From Gemmataceae bacterium (lineage in GTDB: Bacteria > Planctomycetota > Planctomycetia > Gemmatales > Gemmataceae): 64,000 bases of DNA. Numbering within the stretch: the first letter of the stretch is position 1; each line of letters opens with the position of its first letter. Below are positions 1 to 8,407 of the stretch, one piece after another. The position numbers were made by a program, and so were the translations under genes. The notes under the pieces are model-generated. The model saw only the letters and a list, made by a program, of their open reading frames with translations, did not search any database and was not told the DNA's origin. The stretch covers positions 144,013-208,012 of the forward strand of contig JAKEET010000045.1 in assembly GCA_022616435.1 (NCBI GenBank), read 5' to 3'.

Positions 1-59
1 GGCCAAGCCCGACATGGCCAAGCCCGACATGGCCAAGCCCGACACGGCGAAGCCCGACA
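1..59 (+). repeat. 15-base tandem repeat encoding MAKPD
   Basis: The unit gacatggccaagccc recurs with small changes four times and continues to the left edge. It is in frame with the large protein and encodes a lysine/proline-rich pentapeptide repeat, a probable flexible linker. Confidence 0.8.
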
Positions 60-2734
60 TGGACAGGCCGGGAGCGCCGCCGCCGGGCGCCGCGCCGGCT
101 GAAAAATCGCACGTCATCGTCCGGACCCGCGGGCCGATGCACTACGATCTGCCCAAGGAGCAGGCCCAGTTCGACATTCCCGCGCCCGGCCCCGGCAGCG
201 ATCCCGCCCCGACCGATCAAGTGCTCGTGATGCGCGAGCACAAGGTGGGCCCCAAGGACGTCATGGTCGACCAGCTGACCTGCGACAGCCTCAAGCTGCA
301 GTTCCGCCGCAAGGCCGCCGGCGCCGCGGGCCCCAAGGACTCGGTGACCGGCGACAAGGAAATCGAATCGGCGCTGGCGCTGGCCCGGCCGGGCCGCGAA
401 GTGACGCTGAGCATGGACACCGAAAGAAACATGGAGGCCTACGGCAGCGAGCTGTTCTTCGCTTGCGCCACGCCCACGGCGGGCTCGCGCACGGTCCTCA
501 AAGGAACGCCGCTGCACGCCATCCGCGACGGCAACGTGATCGAGTGCCTGGAGCTGCACCTGTTCGGGCCCGACAAGAACGGCAACGGCCAGCACACGTT
601 CGCCAAGGGCCCCGGCAAGATCGACCTCCTCGCCAGGGCGGTCCAGTCAAGCTTCGGGGACCCGGACGAGCCGAAGGACGGCGACGCCAAGCCGGCGCAA
701 GCCGAGAAACCCATGACGACCGCCGTCAAGCCGCGCCACACCATGCACGCGTTGTGGAAGGACAACCTCATCGCGACCAAGGACCGCGACGGCAACCGCG
801 TCTTCGACTTGCTGACCTTCACGGGCGACGCCTGCTTCATCGACGACGATCACCAGCAATCGCTCCACGGCCAGCGTCTGCAGGTCTGGCTCGAACAGAC
901 CAGCGGCCCGGCGGGGAACAAGCAGCAGGCGGGCGGCGGCGCCCGCCAGAAGCCGTACAAGGTGGAAGCCTTCGAGCGCGTCACCGTGCAGTCGCCGGAG
1001 ATGCAGATCGACCAATGCCACCACCTGATCGTCAGGTTCAAGGACGAGCCGGCCAGGGACGACCGGCTCCCCAGTCCCGTGCTCCCCGTGCCGCTCGTCC
1101 CCGGCGGCGCGGAGGCGAACCCGCGGCCCGAGCCGACGCCAATCTCGACCACGCCCATGGTCGAGCTGAAGGCCCCGCTGCCGGAAGTTCGATTGCCCGA
1201 CGACCCGAACCTGGGACCCATGGACGGCGGCCCGCAGCGCCCGCCGCGGGTCGCGCTGCCGGGGAACGGCGCCGCCAAGGACAAGCCGCGCCAGCCCATC
1301 CGCCTCAAGGCCCACGACGTCGTGGCCTACGTGTCCACGCAGGGGACCAAGAAGCAATTGCAGGAGCTGGTGACCGAGGGCAACGTGCACGTGCAGCAAG
1401 ACGGCGAAACCCCGAAGGACAAGGGCCTCGACATCACCGGCGACATGCTGAACCTGATCTACCATCCGCTCGGCAACCGGCTGCTGGTCTACGGCGATTC
1501 GCGCCGCCCGGCCCGCCTGCAGATTGGCGAGCTGACCCTGGTCGGACCCAAGGTGGACATCGATCAGAAGGACAATACCGCCGCCGTCGACGGCATCGGC
1601 GCCATGCGCATGCCGAGCAACACCAACTTCGACGGCGGCAAGCCGGCCAAGCAAGGCACGTACGTGGACATCCACTGGAAAAAGGACATGCTCTTCAACG
1701 GCAAGTTCGCCCAGTTCCACGGCGGCGTCGAGGCCCACCAGGAAAAGGCCCGGTTGCTGTGCCAGTCGATGCAGGTCACGCTCGACAGTTACGTGTCGTT
1801 CAAGGAAGGGCAGAAGGAGAACCAGAACGCCAAGGTCGACAAGCTCGTCTGCGACCGCAAAGTGTGGATCGAGGACACGGTGCTGGCCGCCGACGGCAAG
1901 CCGCTGATGCTGAAGCTGCTGACCGGCGCCAACCTCGACATGGACAACCCCGACGGCCGTTTGTACGTCCCCGGTCCCGGCACGGCGCGGCAGCTCGCCT
2001 ACGGCACGATCGAAGTCGGGCTGAGGCCGGTGAACGCGCCCAAGAGCAACGCTCCCGCCCCGAAGCAAGACTTGCGGCTGATCCTGACTCGCGTCGATTT
2101 CGAAGGGAGCATGTGGGGCAACAACAAGCCCGGCGGCCCGCAGATCGCCAAGTTCTACGACAACGTGGAAGTCTATCACCAGCCAGGAGACAGCCTGCAC
2201 GCCAAGGTCAAGCCGAACGAGCCGCCCAAGGACGGCTTCTACCTGCGCTGCAATAACCTGACGATCTCGAAGTACTTGCGCGACGGCAAGACCTACCAGT
2301 ACATGGTCGCCGAGAACAACGCCTCGTTCCGCACGCCGGAGTTCTTCGGCAACGCCAAGACGATCAAGTACGACGAGAGCCAGGAGATCATCATTTTCGA
2401 AGGGGAGCCGACCGTGCTGTACAAGTTCGGGGCGCCGGGCGAGAAACCCAAACGCATCGAAGGGCGAAAGATCCTCTACAACCGCAAGACCGGCAACTTC
2501 GACCTGAAGGGCGGCACCGCGATCACGTCGTGGTTGTCCCCGTTGGATGGCAACACAGACCGCTTATCAACGCTGTTCAACACGAATGCTAATGGACGGA
2601 GCTGGCAGCCATCGGTTTACTCCCGTGCCGCTGCCGATTGCTGCTTCCCATCAGCGTTCATCGGCGGTCATCAGGGGTCTTGCTGGCGGCCTAGTCCTTA
2701 TCGTTGCACGGCTGGACTTGAACCGCCAGGATGA
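2..2734 (+). CDS. Large protein with LptA/OstA-like repeats, 5' end outside window
   Basis: The frame is open to the left edge, so the N-terminus lies upstream and the first ATG visible at 14 sits inside a repeat rather than being a convincing start. About 910 residues are seen. The first 20 are a degenerate MAKPD pentapeptide repeat, followed by a proline-rich stretch. From about residue 430 onward there are several beta-strand-rich blocks of the kind found in LptA/OstA (lipopolysaccharide-transport) proteins, for example 'VTEGNVHVQQD' (about 455-465), 'FHGGVEAHQEKA' (about 572) and 'FYDNVEVYHQPGD' (about 717). This suggests an envelope or periplasmic beta-jellyroll protein; the assignment is by pattern only. 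The last 60-70 residues (from about base 2534) differ in composition and contain repeat-like DNA typical of intergenic sequence, so the original stop may have been lost. The 3' end overlaps the convergent gene at 2691-3164 by 44 bases. Confidence 0.65.
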   Translation, partial: AKPDMAKPDMAKPDTAKPDMDRPGAPPPGAAPAEKSHVIVRTRGPMHYDLPKEQAQFDIPAPGPGSDPAPTDQVLVMREHKVGPKDVMVDQLTCDSLKLQFRRKAAGAAGPKDSVTGDKEIESALALARPGREVTLSMDTERNMEAYGSELFFACATPTAGSRTVLKGTPLHAIRDGNVIECLELHLFGPDKNGNGQHTFAKGPGKIDLLARAVQSSFGDPDEPKDGDAKPAQAEKPMTTAVKPRHTMHALWKDNLIATKDRDGNRVFDLLTFTGDACFIDDDHQQSLHGQRLQVWLEQTSGPAGNKQQAGGGARQKPYKVEAFERVTVQSPEMQIDQCHHLIVRFKDEPARDDRLPSPVLPVPLVPGGAEANPRPEPTPISTTPMVELKAPLPEVRLPDDPNLGPMDGGPQRPPRVALPGNGAAKDKPRQPIRLKAHDVVAYVSTQGTKKQLQELVTEGNVHVQQDGETPKDKGLDITGDMLNLIYHPLGNRLLVYGDSRRPARLQIGELTLVGPKVDIDQKDNTAAVDGIGAMRMPSNTNFDGGKPAKQGTYVDIHWKKDMLFNGKFAQFHGGVEAHQEKARLLCQSMQVTLDSYVSFKEGQKENQNAKVDKLVCDRKVWIEDTVLAADGKPLMLKLLTGANLDMDNPDGRLYVPGPGTARQLAYGTIEVGLRPVNAPKSNAPAPKQDLRLILTRVDFEGSMWGNNKPGGPQIAKFYDNVEVYHQPGDSLHAKVKPNEPPKDGFYLRCNNLTISKYLRDGKTYQYMVAENNASFRTPEFFGNAKTIKYDESQEIIIFEGEPTVLYKFGAPGEKPKRIEGRKILYNRKTGNFDLKGGTAITSWLSPLDGNTDRLSTLFNTNANGRSWQPSVYSRAAADCCFPSAFIGGHQGSCWRPSPYRCTAGLEPPG

Positions 2735-3164
2735 GCCGTTCCTTCGCCTTGGTCTGATAGCGCGTGACGATCGGCAGGAACTTGCCGCACACGGTGCGAT
2801 AGACGATCTCGCCCTGGTCCGGGGCGGTGACCGCGAGGCTGACGCGGTTGTGCTTGTCGGCGCCGTGCTTGACCACGACCTGAGCCGACTTGTCGTCGAC
2901 GAGCGCGAACATCGCCTTTTCGTCGGCCGTCAGTGATTTGCACGTCATCGTCTTGAGCTTGAAGCTCTTGAAGTTTGGGTTCTTCTCCCGGATTTGCTTG
3001 GCGATCCATTTGAGCCGCTTGTCCACGAAGTCGCCTTCCTCGGACGCCAGGATGACGACGAGCGTGACCTTGACCTTTTCGTTGGGACAGGCGGCAACCG
3101 GCGCCGCCAGCCGCACCAACAGGATGAAGGCGGCTGCGCAAAAGCCGAGGGTCAGGCAACGCAT
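2691..3164 (-). CDS. Secreted hypothetical protein of the ECF sigma operon
   Basis: A 157-residue protein starting with ATG. Residues 1-25 form a clear signal peptide (hydrophobic core 'AAAFILLV', cleavage likely after 'PVAA'), so the mature protein is exported. I do not recognise the remainder: an alpha/beta-looking sequence with cysteines at about 26, 79, 135 and 153 that could form disulfides. It lies 48 bases after the anti-sigma gene in the same direction, so it is probably the third gene of the sigma/anti-sigma operon and may be a target or envelope sensor of that system. The 3' end runs 44 bases into the convergent large gene. Confidence 0.7.
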   Translation of the reverse strand: MRCLTLGFCAAAFILLVRLAAPVAACPNEKVKVTLVVILASEEGDFVDKRLKWIAKQIREKNPNFKSFKLKTMTCKSLTADEKAMFALVDDKSAQVVVKHGADKHNRVSLAVTAPDQGEIVYRTVCGKFLPIVTRYQTKAKERLILAVQVQPCNDKD

Positions 3165-3212
3165 CGCGGGGTCCTTCCTGATTCTTCAGTCTTCATTTCG
3201 TTCTTCCTTCGC

Positions 3213-3845
3213 TCAGTCCGTATCCAGCCTGGCCCAGATCATCGGCCGGCCCGGACCTTGGGTGCGGACTTCGGGCATCATGTTGTCGCGGACGGCGGGC
3301 TGAACGCTGGTGACGGTGACTTCGCCGGGCCCCGCCAGCTCGAGCGGTCCCTGGACGGGCAGAGCGCCCACCACCAGGGTTTGCGTGTCGGCGCCTTCCA
3401 CGCGCAGGATCTCGACTTCGTGCGCCGCGGCCACCGGCAACGGCTCGTCATCGGCGACCGCGACGGGCGCGGGCGCCGGTTCCACCGCGCCACGAAACCG
3501 CGTCGACCAGATCGCGACGCCGGCAACAACACATGCCGCCAAGGCGGCGGCGACGACGGCGCCGCGCTTCCAGGGCCGCCTGGGGCGTGTCGCGCGGTTC
3601 GGGGATTTCGCCAACGCCTGCACGATGCGCTGCCACGCTGCCGGCGCCGGCTCGTCCGGCGTCGATTCTTGCCAGGCGGCTTTCAATTGCCGGAGTTGCG
3701 CCAGCTCCTGGACCGCTTCGGGATGGCGCGCCAGCCAATCCTCGACGCGCTGCTTCAAGATGGCGAGATCGTCGCGGCCTTCAAACTCCCCGTCGGCGTA
3801 CGCGGCCAGAATCTCATTCCAATGCAAGGTCGGATGCGGAATCAT
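3213..3845 (-). CDS. Probable membrane anti-sigma factor
   Basis: A 210-residue protein directly downstream (57 bases) of an ECF sigma gene. Its layout is that of an anti-sigma factor: a cytoplasmic helical N-terminal part of about 90 residues that begins like known anti-sigma domains ('LAAYADGEFEG'), a basic stretch 'RPRRPWKRG', one membrane helix at about 95-113, and an outer C-terminal domain of about 95 residues. The zinc-binding HxxxCxxC motif of ZAS anti-sigma factors is absent, so it would be a zinc-free version. Function is inferred from position and topology. Confidence 0.7.
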   Translation of the reverse strand: MIPHPTLHWNEILAAYADGEFEGRDDLAILKQRVEDWLARHPEAVQELAQLRQLKAAWQESTPDEPAPAAWQRIVQALAKSPNRATRPRRPWKRGAVVAAALAACVVAGVAIWSTRFRGAVEPAPAPVAVADDEPLPVAAAHEVEILRVEGADTQTLVVGALPVQGPLELAGPGEVTVTSVQPAVRDNMMPEVRTQGPGRPMIWARLDTD

Positions 3846-3902
3846 CGGTTCTCGACAGCTATTTCATGCTGACCCGCGCGCGGCGACGTGACCGCGAACG
3901 GT

Positions 3903-4493
3903 TCAGCGGTTCTTGGTCCACGATTCGAGCAACGCCCGCAGTTTCTGGCGGGCGTAATACAGCCGGCTCATGACGGTGCCGATCGAGATCCCCAGAACGT
4001 CGGCGACCTCGCGGTAGCTCAATTCGGCCTCGGCATGCAGCACGAACGTTTGACGCTGCGCCGGCGGCAACTGGTCCAGCGCCTCGACCAAGAGCCGCCG
4101 CAGGTCGGCGCGCTCCAGCTCGCGCGTCGGCTCGGCCTGCACCAGCGGCTCCAGGCCCTCGCGCTGCGCCGGGCCGAACATGTCCATGCTCAGCATCTCG
4201 CGGCGGCCGCGCTGCCGCCCGAAATCCAGGGCGGCATTGCTGACCACGCGCAGCAGCCAGGTCTTGAATGAGCTCAGTCCTTGAAAGCCGGACAGATGGG
4301 TCAAAGCCTTGACGAATGCTTCCTGCACGGCGTCCAAGGCGTCGGCTTCATTGCCGAGCAGCCGGTAGGCGACGCGATACGCCACGAGGCGATAACGGCG
4401 AAACAATTCCTCCAGCGCCTCGCGGCGGCCCTCTTGCCAGCAAGCCAAGAGCTGCTCATCGCTGGGGAGGGCCAGAGCGGTTCCACAAGCCAT
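3903..4493 (-). CDS. ECF RNA polymerase sigma factor
   Basis: A 196-residue sigma-70 family protein of ECF size. Region 2 is at about 20-95 ('LEELFRRYRLVAYRVAYRLL', then 'DALDAVQEAFVKA' and 'SSFKTWLLRVVSNAALD'). Region 4 is at about 130-190 ('LDQLPPAQRQTFVLHAE', then 'LSYREVADVLGISIGTVMSR'), the helix-turn-helix that reads the -35 element. The start at 4493 (MACGTALALPSDEQLL) is chosen because the frame upstream is encoded by a palindromic repeat and has no sigma-like residues. It directs RNA polymerase to a specific regulon and is probably held by the anti-sigma factor encoded next. Confidence 0.9.
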   Translation of the reverse strand: MACGTALALPSDEQLLACWQEGRREALEELFRRYRLVAYRVAYRLLGNEADALDAVQEAFVKALTHLSGFQGLSSFKTWLLRVVSNAALDFGRQRGRREMLSMDMFGPAQREGLEPLVQAEPTRELERADLRRLLVEALDQLPPAQRQTFVLHAEAELSYREVADVLGISIGTVMSRLYYARQKLRALLESWTKNR

Positions 4494-4578
4494 GGCGCAG
4501 CGCCTTCTTCCTAAGGTGCAGACGAACAATCCGCTATCGTTATTTGATTCTACCCGGCCGGGGCGGCGACGCAAGTGT

Positions 4579-4658
4579 GTAGGGTGGGTGGAGCCTTCGG
4601 AACCCACCCGTCTTGATTTGAATGGATCGGTGGGTTCCGAAGACTCCACCCACCCTAC
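4579..4658. repeat. Long palindromic intergenic repeat
   Basis: Two 30-base arms (4579-4608 and 4629-4658) are inverted copies with a single mismatch, separated by a 20-base loop. The arms begin gtagggtgggtggag and end ccacccaccctac. It sits between the 3' end of the dehydratase gene and the 5' end of the sigma gene, both on the minus strand, and could end dehydratase transcription or be a dispersed repeat. Confidence 0.85.
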
Positions 4659-4678
4659 CATGTGCTACTACCCATGTG

Positions 4679-5632
4679 CTACCAGGGGAGGTTCTCCAGA
4701 TCCACGTTGCCGCCGCTGAGCACGACCGCCACGTGGTGAATATCTGTCAACGCTCGAAACTCTGGGTCCAACACCGCGGCCATCGGGACGGCGGCGCTTG
4801 GTTCGATCAAGAGCTTGGCGCGCTCCCACATGAGCCGCATCGCTTCGATAATCTGCTCTTCGGTCACCGTGATGACGCGCTCGACCAGGTCGCGGATCAC
4901 CGGCCAGGTCAGGTCGCCCAGGCTGGTGAGCAATCCGTCGGCGATGGTTTTCGGGTTCGTCTGCGGAATCAGCGTGCCGGCGGTCTTCGAGCGCGCGGCA
5001 TCGTCGGCATTCAGCGGCTCGGCGGCGAAGATGCGAATCCTGGGATTCAACGCTCTGGCGGCAATGGCCAGCCCGGAAACGAGTCCGCCGCCGCCGACCG
5101 GCGCCACGATGGCCTCGACGAGCGGGGCCTGCTCGCGCAGCTCCAGCGCGATGGTTCCCTGCCCGGCCATGACATCGGGATCGTTGTACGGCGGGATCAG
5201 GGTCGCGCCGGTCTCGGCCTGTACTGATGCGGTTGTGGTCTCGCGCGCCGCCAGCGTGGGCTCGCACAAGACGATGCGGGCGCCGTAGTCCTCCACGGCC
5301 CGGCGCTTCACCTGGGCCGCCGAGCGCGGCATGACGATGTGGGCCGGAATGCCGCGCATCCGTGCCGCCAGGGCCAGGGCCTGGGCGTGATTGCCGGAGC
5401 TGTGCGTGACGACGCCGCGGGCCGCCGCCTCGGGCGTCAGGTTGCGCACGGCATTGCAGGCGCCGCGAAACTTGAAGGCGCCCACCTTCTGCCACTGCTC
5501 GCACTTGAAGAACAGGGATTTGCCGGCGCGGCGATCCAGCGTGCTGCAAGTCATCACCGGCGTCACCTGCGCCCACCCGGCAATGCGACGGGCGGCGGCG
5601 TGAACGTCGGCCAGGCCGATGGCGTAGCTCAT
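4679..5632 (-). CDS. PLP-dependent threonine/serine dehydratase family protein
   Basis: A 317-residue fold-type II PLP enzyme. The lysine that binds PLP lies in 'GAFKFRGACNAV', the phosphate-binding residues in 'HSSGNHAQALA', and the glycine loop in 'PVGGGGLVSGLA'. This set is typical of threonine ammonia-lyase and serine racemase/dehydratase, which convert threonine or serine to 2-oxo acid and ammonia. There is no C-terminal ACT regulatory domain, so it matches the short catabolic or racemase type, not isoleucine-feedback IlvA. The start at 5632 (MSYAIGLADV) fits the family; the upstream frame has no homologous residues. It is divergent from the next gene. Substrate (threonine, serine or a hydroxy-aspartate) cannot be read from the sequence. 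Confidence 0.88.
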   Translation of the reverse strand: MSYAIGLADVHAAARRIAGWAQVTPVMTCSTLDRRAGKSLFFKCEQWQKVGAFKFRGACNAVRNLTPEAAARGVVTHSSGNHAQALALAARMRGIPAHIVMPRSAAQVKRRAVEDYGARIVLCEPTLAARETTTASVQAETGATLIPPYNDPDVMAGQGTIALELREQAPLVEAIVAPVGGGGLVSGLAIAARALNPRIRIFAAEPLNADDAARSKTAGTLIPQTNPKTIADGLLTSLGDLTWPVIRDLVERVITVTEEQIIEAMRLMWERAKLLIEPSAAVPMAAVLDPEFRALTDIHHVAVVLSGGNVDLENLPW

Positions 5633-5779
5633 GCTCGTGATTCTATCGACCCATCTGCCATTGCGCGTCGGGATGATATACAAAGAGGATACCAGCTCGC
5701 GCGCCGGAAGCGCGAAGCCCCGACGTGTCTGCCTCGACCCGCCCGAGACCCCGCAACTCCGACCCTTTCTGGACCCGCC

Positions 5780-6937
5780 ATGGACTCCCGACTCTTCGAC
5801 GACCTGCAACAGACGCTATCGACCGACGGCCCGGTCGCGGCCATCGACAAGCTGTGCGCCGACCTCAAGGCGCGCAAGGAATACGCCGGCCTGTTTTACA
5901 CGCTGCTCATGAAGAAACGCCACGAGCTGGGCGTGTCGCCGATCGCGACCGGCTCGAACCAGGACCTGCCGCCGGCCCTGCACCAGGCTTTTGAGGACGG
6001 CATCCGCGAGGCGGCCCGCACCGTCGGCAAGCTCTGGCTCGACGAAGGCGACATCCCGCAAGCCTGGGCCTACTACCGCATGCTCGGCGAGACCGAGCCG
6101 GTCGCCCAGGCCCTCGACAAGGTGGAGTTGAAAGAAGATCAGGACGTGCAGCCGATCATCGACATCGCTTTCCATCAAGGCGTGCATCCGCGAAAAGGCT
6201 TCGAGTGGATCCTGCGCCGCTACGGCATCTGCAGCTCGATCACGACCATGGCCGGCGGCGACCTGCCGTTTCCGCTGGAGGTTCGCCAGGATTGCATCAA
6301 GCGGCTGATCCGCGCGCTCCACGAAGAGTTGTTCGAGCGCTTGAAAGCAGAGATCCAGCGAAAGCAGGGCTTCGCGCCGACCGGCAAGACGATCGCCGAG
6401 CTGATGGCCGGCCGCGATTGGCTGTTCGCCGACGAGTTCTATCACATCGACCTGTCGCACCTGAGCGCCGTGGTGCAGATGAGCGCGCAGCTCGACAACT
6501 GCGACGAGCTGGGCATGGCCCGCGAGCTGTGCCAGTACGGCCAGCGGTTGTCGCCGCGCTTCCAGCAGGTGACCGATCCGCCGTTCGAGAATCAGTACCA
6601 GGATTACGAGGTGTTCCTGTCGATCCTGCAGGGAGACGATGTCGAGAAGGGTCTGGCCCATTTTCGCGCCAAGGCGGAGAACGCCGACCCGGAGACCGTG
6701 GGCACGTATCCCGCGGAAGTCCTGGTCAACCTGCTGCTGCGCCTGGGGCGGAAAGATGAAGCGCTCGAGACCTCGCGGCGTTTCCTGGCGCGGCTCGGCG
6801 AGGCGCGCACGTCGTGCCCCAGTTTCGTCGAGCTGTGCCAGCAGACGAGGAACTTCCAGGCGCTGGCGGATGTGGCCCGCGAACAGGAGAACCCGGTGAA
6901 CTACCTGGCGGGACTGATCGCGGCACGGACCGCGTAG
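5780..6937 (+). CDS. Conserved hypothetical protein, helical
   Basis: A 385-residue soluble protein. The start at 5780 (MDSRLFDDLQQTL) is chosen because it begins the coherent protein-like sequence and clears the divergent dehydratase gene. It is rich in amphipathic helices, in places resembling TPR-like or helical repeats ('EAARTVGKLWLDEGDIPQAWAYYRM' region near 75-100, and near 310-345), with no signal peptide and no membrane segment. I do not recognise a named family. No operon partner is obvious. Confidence 0.75.
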   Translation: MDSRLFDDLQQTLSTDGPVAAIDKLCADLKARKEYAGLFYTLLMKKRHELGVSPIATGSNQDLPPALHQAFEDGIREAARTVGKLWLDEGDIPQAWAYYRMLGETEPVAQALDKVELKEDQDVQPIIDIAFHQGVHPRKGFEWILRRYGICSSITTMAGGDLPFPLEVRQDCIKRLIRALHEELFERLKAEIQRKQGFAPTGKTIAELMAGRDWLFADEFYHIDLSHLSAVVQMSAQLDNCDELGMARELCQYGQRLSPRFQQVTDPPFENQYQDYEVFLSILQGDDVEKGLAHFRAKAENADPETVGTYPAEVLVNLLLRLGRKDEALETSRRFLARLGEARTSCPSFVELCQQTRNFQALADVAREQENPVNYLAGLIAARTA

Positions 6938-7001
6938 CGCGGGCCCGCTTCGTCGGCCGCATTTTGTCGCCCTGCCTCGTTTGTCCTCGGCGGCATCCAT
7001 C

Positions 7002-7106
7002 CTATGGTGCGACTTTTTTCTCAAGCATGTCCTGGGTCAACAACGATAGCTCCGTGGGCGCGTGGATCTCGCCTCGGATGACGGCGTTGATGATGTTCGG
7101 TTTCAT
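7002..7106 (-). CDS. Possible 34-residue small protein
   Basis: The frame from ATG at 7106 encodes MKPNIINAVIRGEIHAPTEL followed by 14 more residues, ending 'KKVAP'. The start overlaps the stop of a second short frame (7103-7192) as ATGA, an arrangement typical of translational coupling. It lies in the roughly 320-base gap downstream of the nagA-like gene. No family is recognised; it could equally be the remains of a degraded gene. Confidence 0.3.
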   Translation of the reverse strand: MKPNIINAVIRGEIHAPTELSLLTQDMLEKKVAP

Positions 7107-7192
7107 GGTTGCATTCCTTTGTTCCGGATGAGTTCAGCACGCGTGATGGGCCGGCCATGGACATCGCCGGCACTGTGCCACTCAACATACAC
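7103..7192 (-). CDS. Possible 29-residue upstream partner
   Basis: A frame starting at GTG 7192 encodes a short peptide (YVEWHSAGDVHG then RPITRAELIRNKGMQP) that ends in the ATGA overlap with the next frame. The composition looks protein-like rather than random, but the length is minimal and no family is recognised. It may be the tail of a decayed gene. Confidence 0.2.
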   Translation of the reverse strand: MYVEWHSAGDVHGRPITRAELIRNKGMQP

Positions 7193-7259
7193 CAGCGTGG
7201 TTTCCTCACCACGGCTGAGAAGTTTGCGACGACACGACTGCCGATTCCTTGAGCGAGGA

Positions 7260-8384
7260 TTAACAAATCCCCTCGCGCATCTGGATATTCCCACCCGGTT
7301 CCCAATCGAACAACATCAGTTGCGCCGGTTGCCCCGATTCCAGCCGCCGCCGCGGCAGCCCAAATAACTCGCGCGGCCGGGCGCTGGCCATGTCAATCGC
7401 CTCCGCGAGCGAGACGCCGGCCATCTGCATCGCCTTGCCGACGCACAGGTCGGTAAACGCCCCCGAACCGGCCAGGAACGTCGTCCCCGGCACCACGATC
7501 TTGCCGCTCGGCAGGATTTCGAATTCCTGGTCCCAATCGCGATACTTGCCGGGCGGCAGGCCGGCCAGCGAGCTGGCGTCGCAGGTCAGGATCGCCCGCG
7601 CCGGCGTCTTCACGCGCAGGATGCACTTCACGAGCGCCGCCGGCAAATGATGGCCGTCGCAGATCAGGCTGGCCCACAGCTCGTCAGCCGCCAGTTGTTC
7701 CCACAGGTAGTTGTCGTGCCGAGGCAACATGGCATGACAGCCGTTGCCCAGGTGCGTGCTCAGCCGCGCCCCGGCGGCGACGGCGGCGTGGATGTGCTCG
7801 CGCTTCGCCGCCGTATGACCGAGCGCCACGACCACGCCGTTGTGCACTAGCTTCTCGATGAAGCCGATCGCGCCGTCGTGTTCCGGCGCCAGTGTCACCA
7901 GTCGAATCCGGCCGCCGGCGGCGTCCTGCCAGCGTTGAAACTCGTCCCAGTCGGGCGCGCGCACGTGCTGCAACGGGTGGGCGCCGCGCGGGCCGTCCTC
8001 GGGCGAGATGTACGGCCCTTCCAGGTGAAAGCCGATGAGAGCACGGTCCAGCTCCGGCTCCGCCGCGCAGGCCTGGCTCAGCGTCGTGAATCCATGCCGC
8101 AACGCTTCGAACGAGCCGGTGATCAGCGTCGGGCACAATTCACCGATGCCGTGCTTGCGGCACGTGTGCACGACGTGGCGGACGTCGTCGCGCGTCAGGT
8201 TCGCCGAGTTGAAGCTATGGCCGTCGCAGCCGTTGATCTGCAGGTCGAACAATGCCGGCGCGATCCAGCCGGCCTCCCGATCGGCCTTCGCGTCCGTCGC
8301 CGGACCGACGGAGGTGACGGTGCCGCAATCGCAGGTCACCTCGACGCGGTCGCCGGTCCGATAATGTCGGCCACGAAGGAGCAT
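7260..8384 (-). CDS. nagA: N-acetylglucosamine-6-phosphate deacetylase
   Basis: A 374-residue amidohydrolase of the NagA type, near the usual length of about 380. Typical blocks are present: 'DLQINGCDGHSF' near residue 50, the metal-ligand glutamate in 'HLEGPYISPEDG', the histidines in 'ALGHTA' and 'HLGNGCHAM', and the catalytic aspartate in 'LTCDASSLAG'. It would remove acetate from GlcNAc-6-phosphate, feeding amino sugars from peptidoglycan or chitin-like polymers into glycolysis. No nagB or sugar transporter gene is adjacent. The enzyme family is secure; in planctomycetes some paralogues act on related N-acyl sugars, so the substrate is an inference. Confidence 0.88.
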   Translation of the reverse strand: MLLRGRHYRTGDRVEVTCDCGTVTSVGPATDAKADREAGWIAPALFDLQINGCDGHSFNSANLTRDDVRHVVHTCRKHGIGELCPTLITGSFEALRHGFTTLSQACAAEPELDRALIGFHLEGPYISPEDGPRGAHPLQHVRAPDWDEFQRWQDAAGGRIRLVTLAPEHDGAIGFIEKLVHNGVVVALGHTAAKREHIHAAVAAGARLSTHLGNGCHAMLPRHDNYLWEQLAADELWASLICDGHHLPAALVKCILRVKTPARAILTCDASSLAGLPPGKYRDWDQEFEILPSGKIVVPGTTFLAGSGAFTDLCVGKAMQMAGVSLAEAIDMASARPRELFGLPRRRLESGQPAQLMLFDWEPGGNIQMREGIC

Positions 8385-8407
8385 GTGTCAACGTCCTGAC
8401 AGGCGGC

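Noticed and set aside
463-2256. A second long plus-strand frame inside the LptA-like gene
   Set aside because: Arginine-rich out-of-frame translation with no protein-like pattern.
4494-4661. N-terminal extension of the sigma factor
   Set aside because: The extra 56 codons are translated from the palindromic repeat and gap, and show no sigma-like residues.
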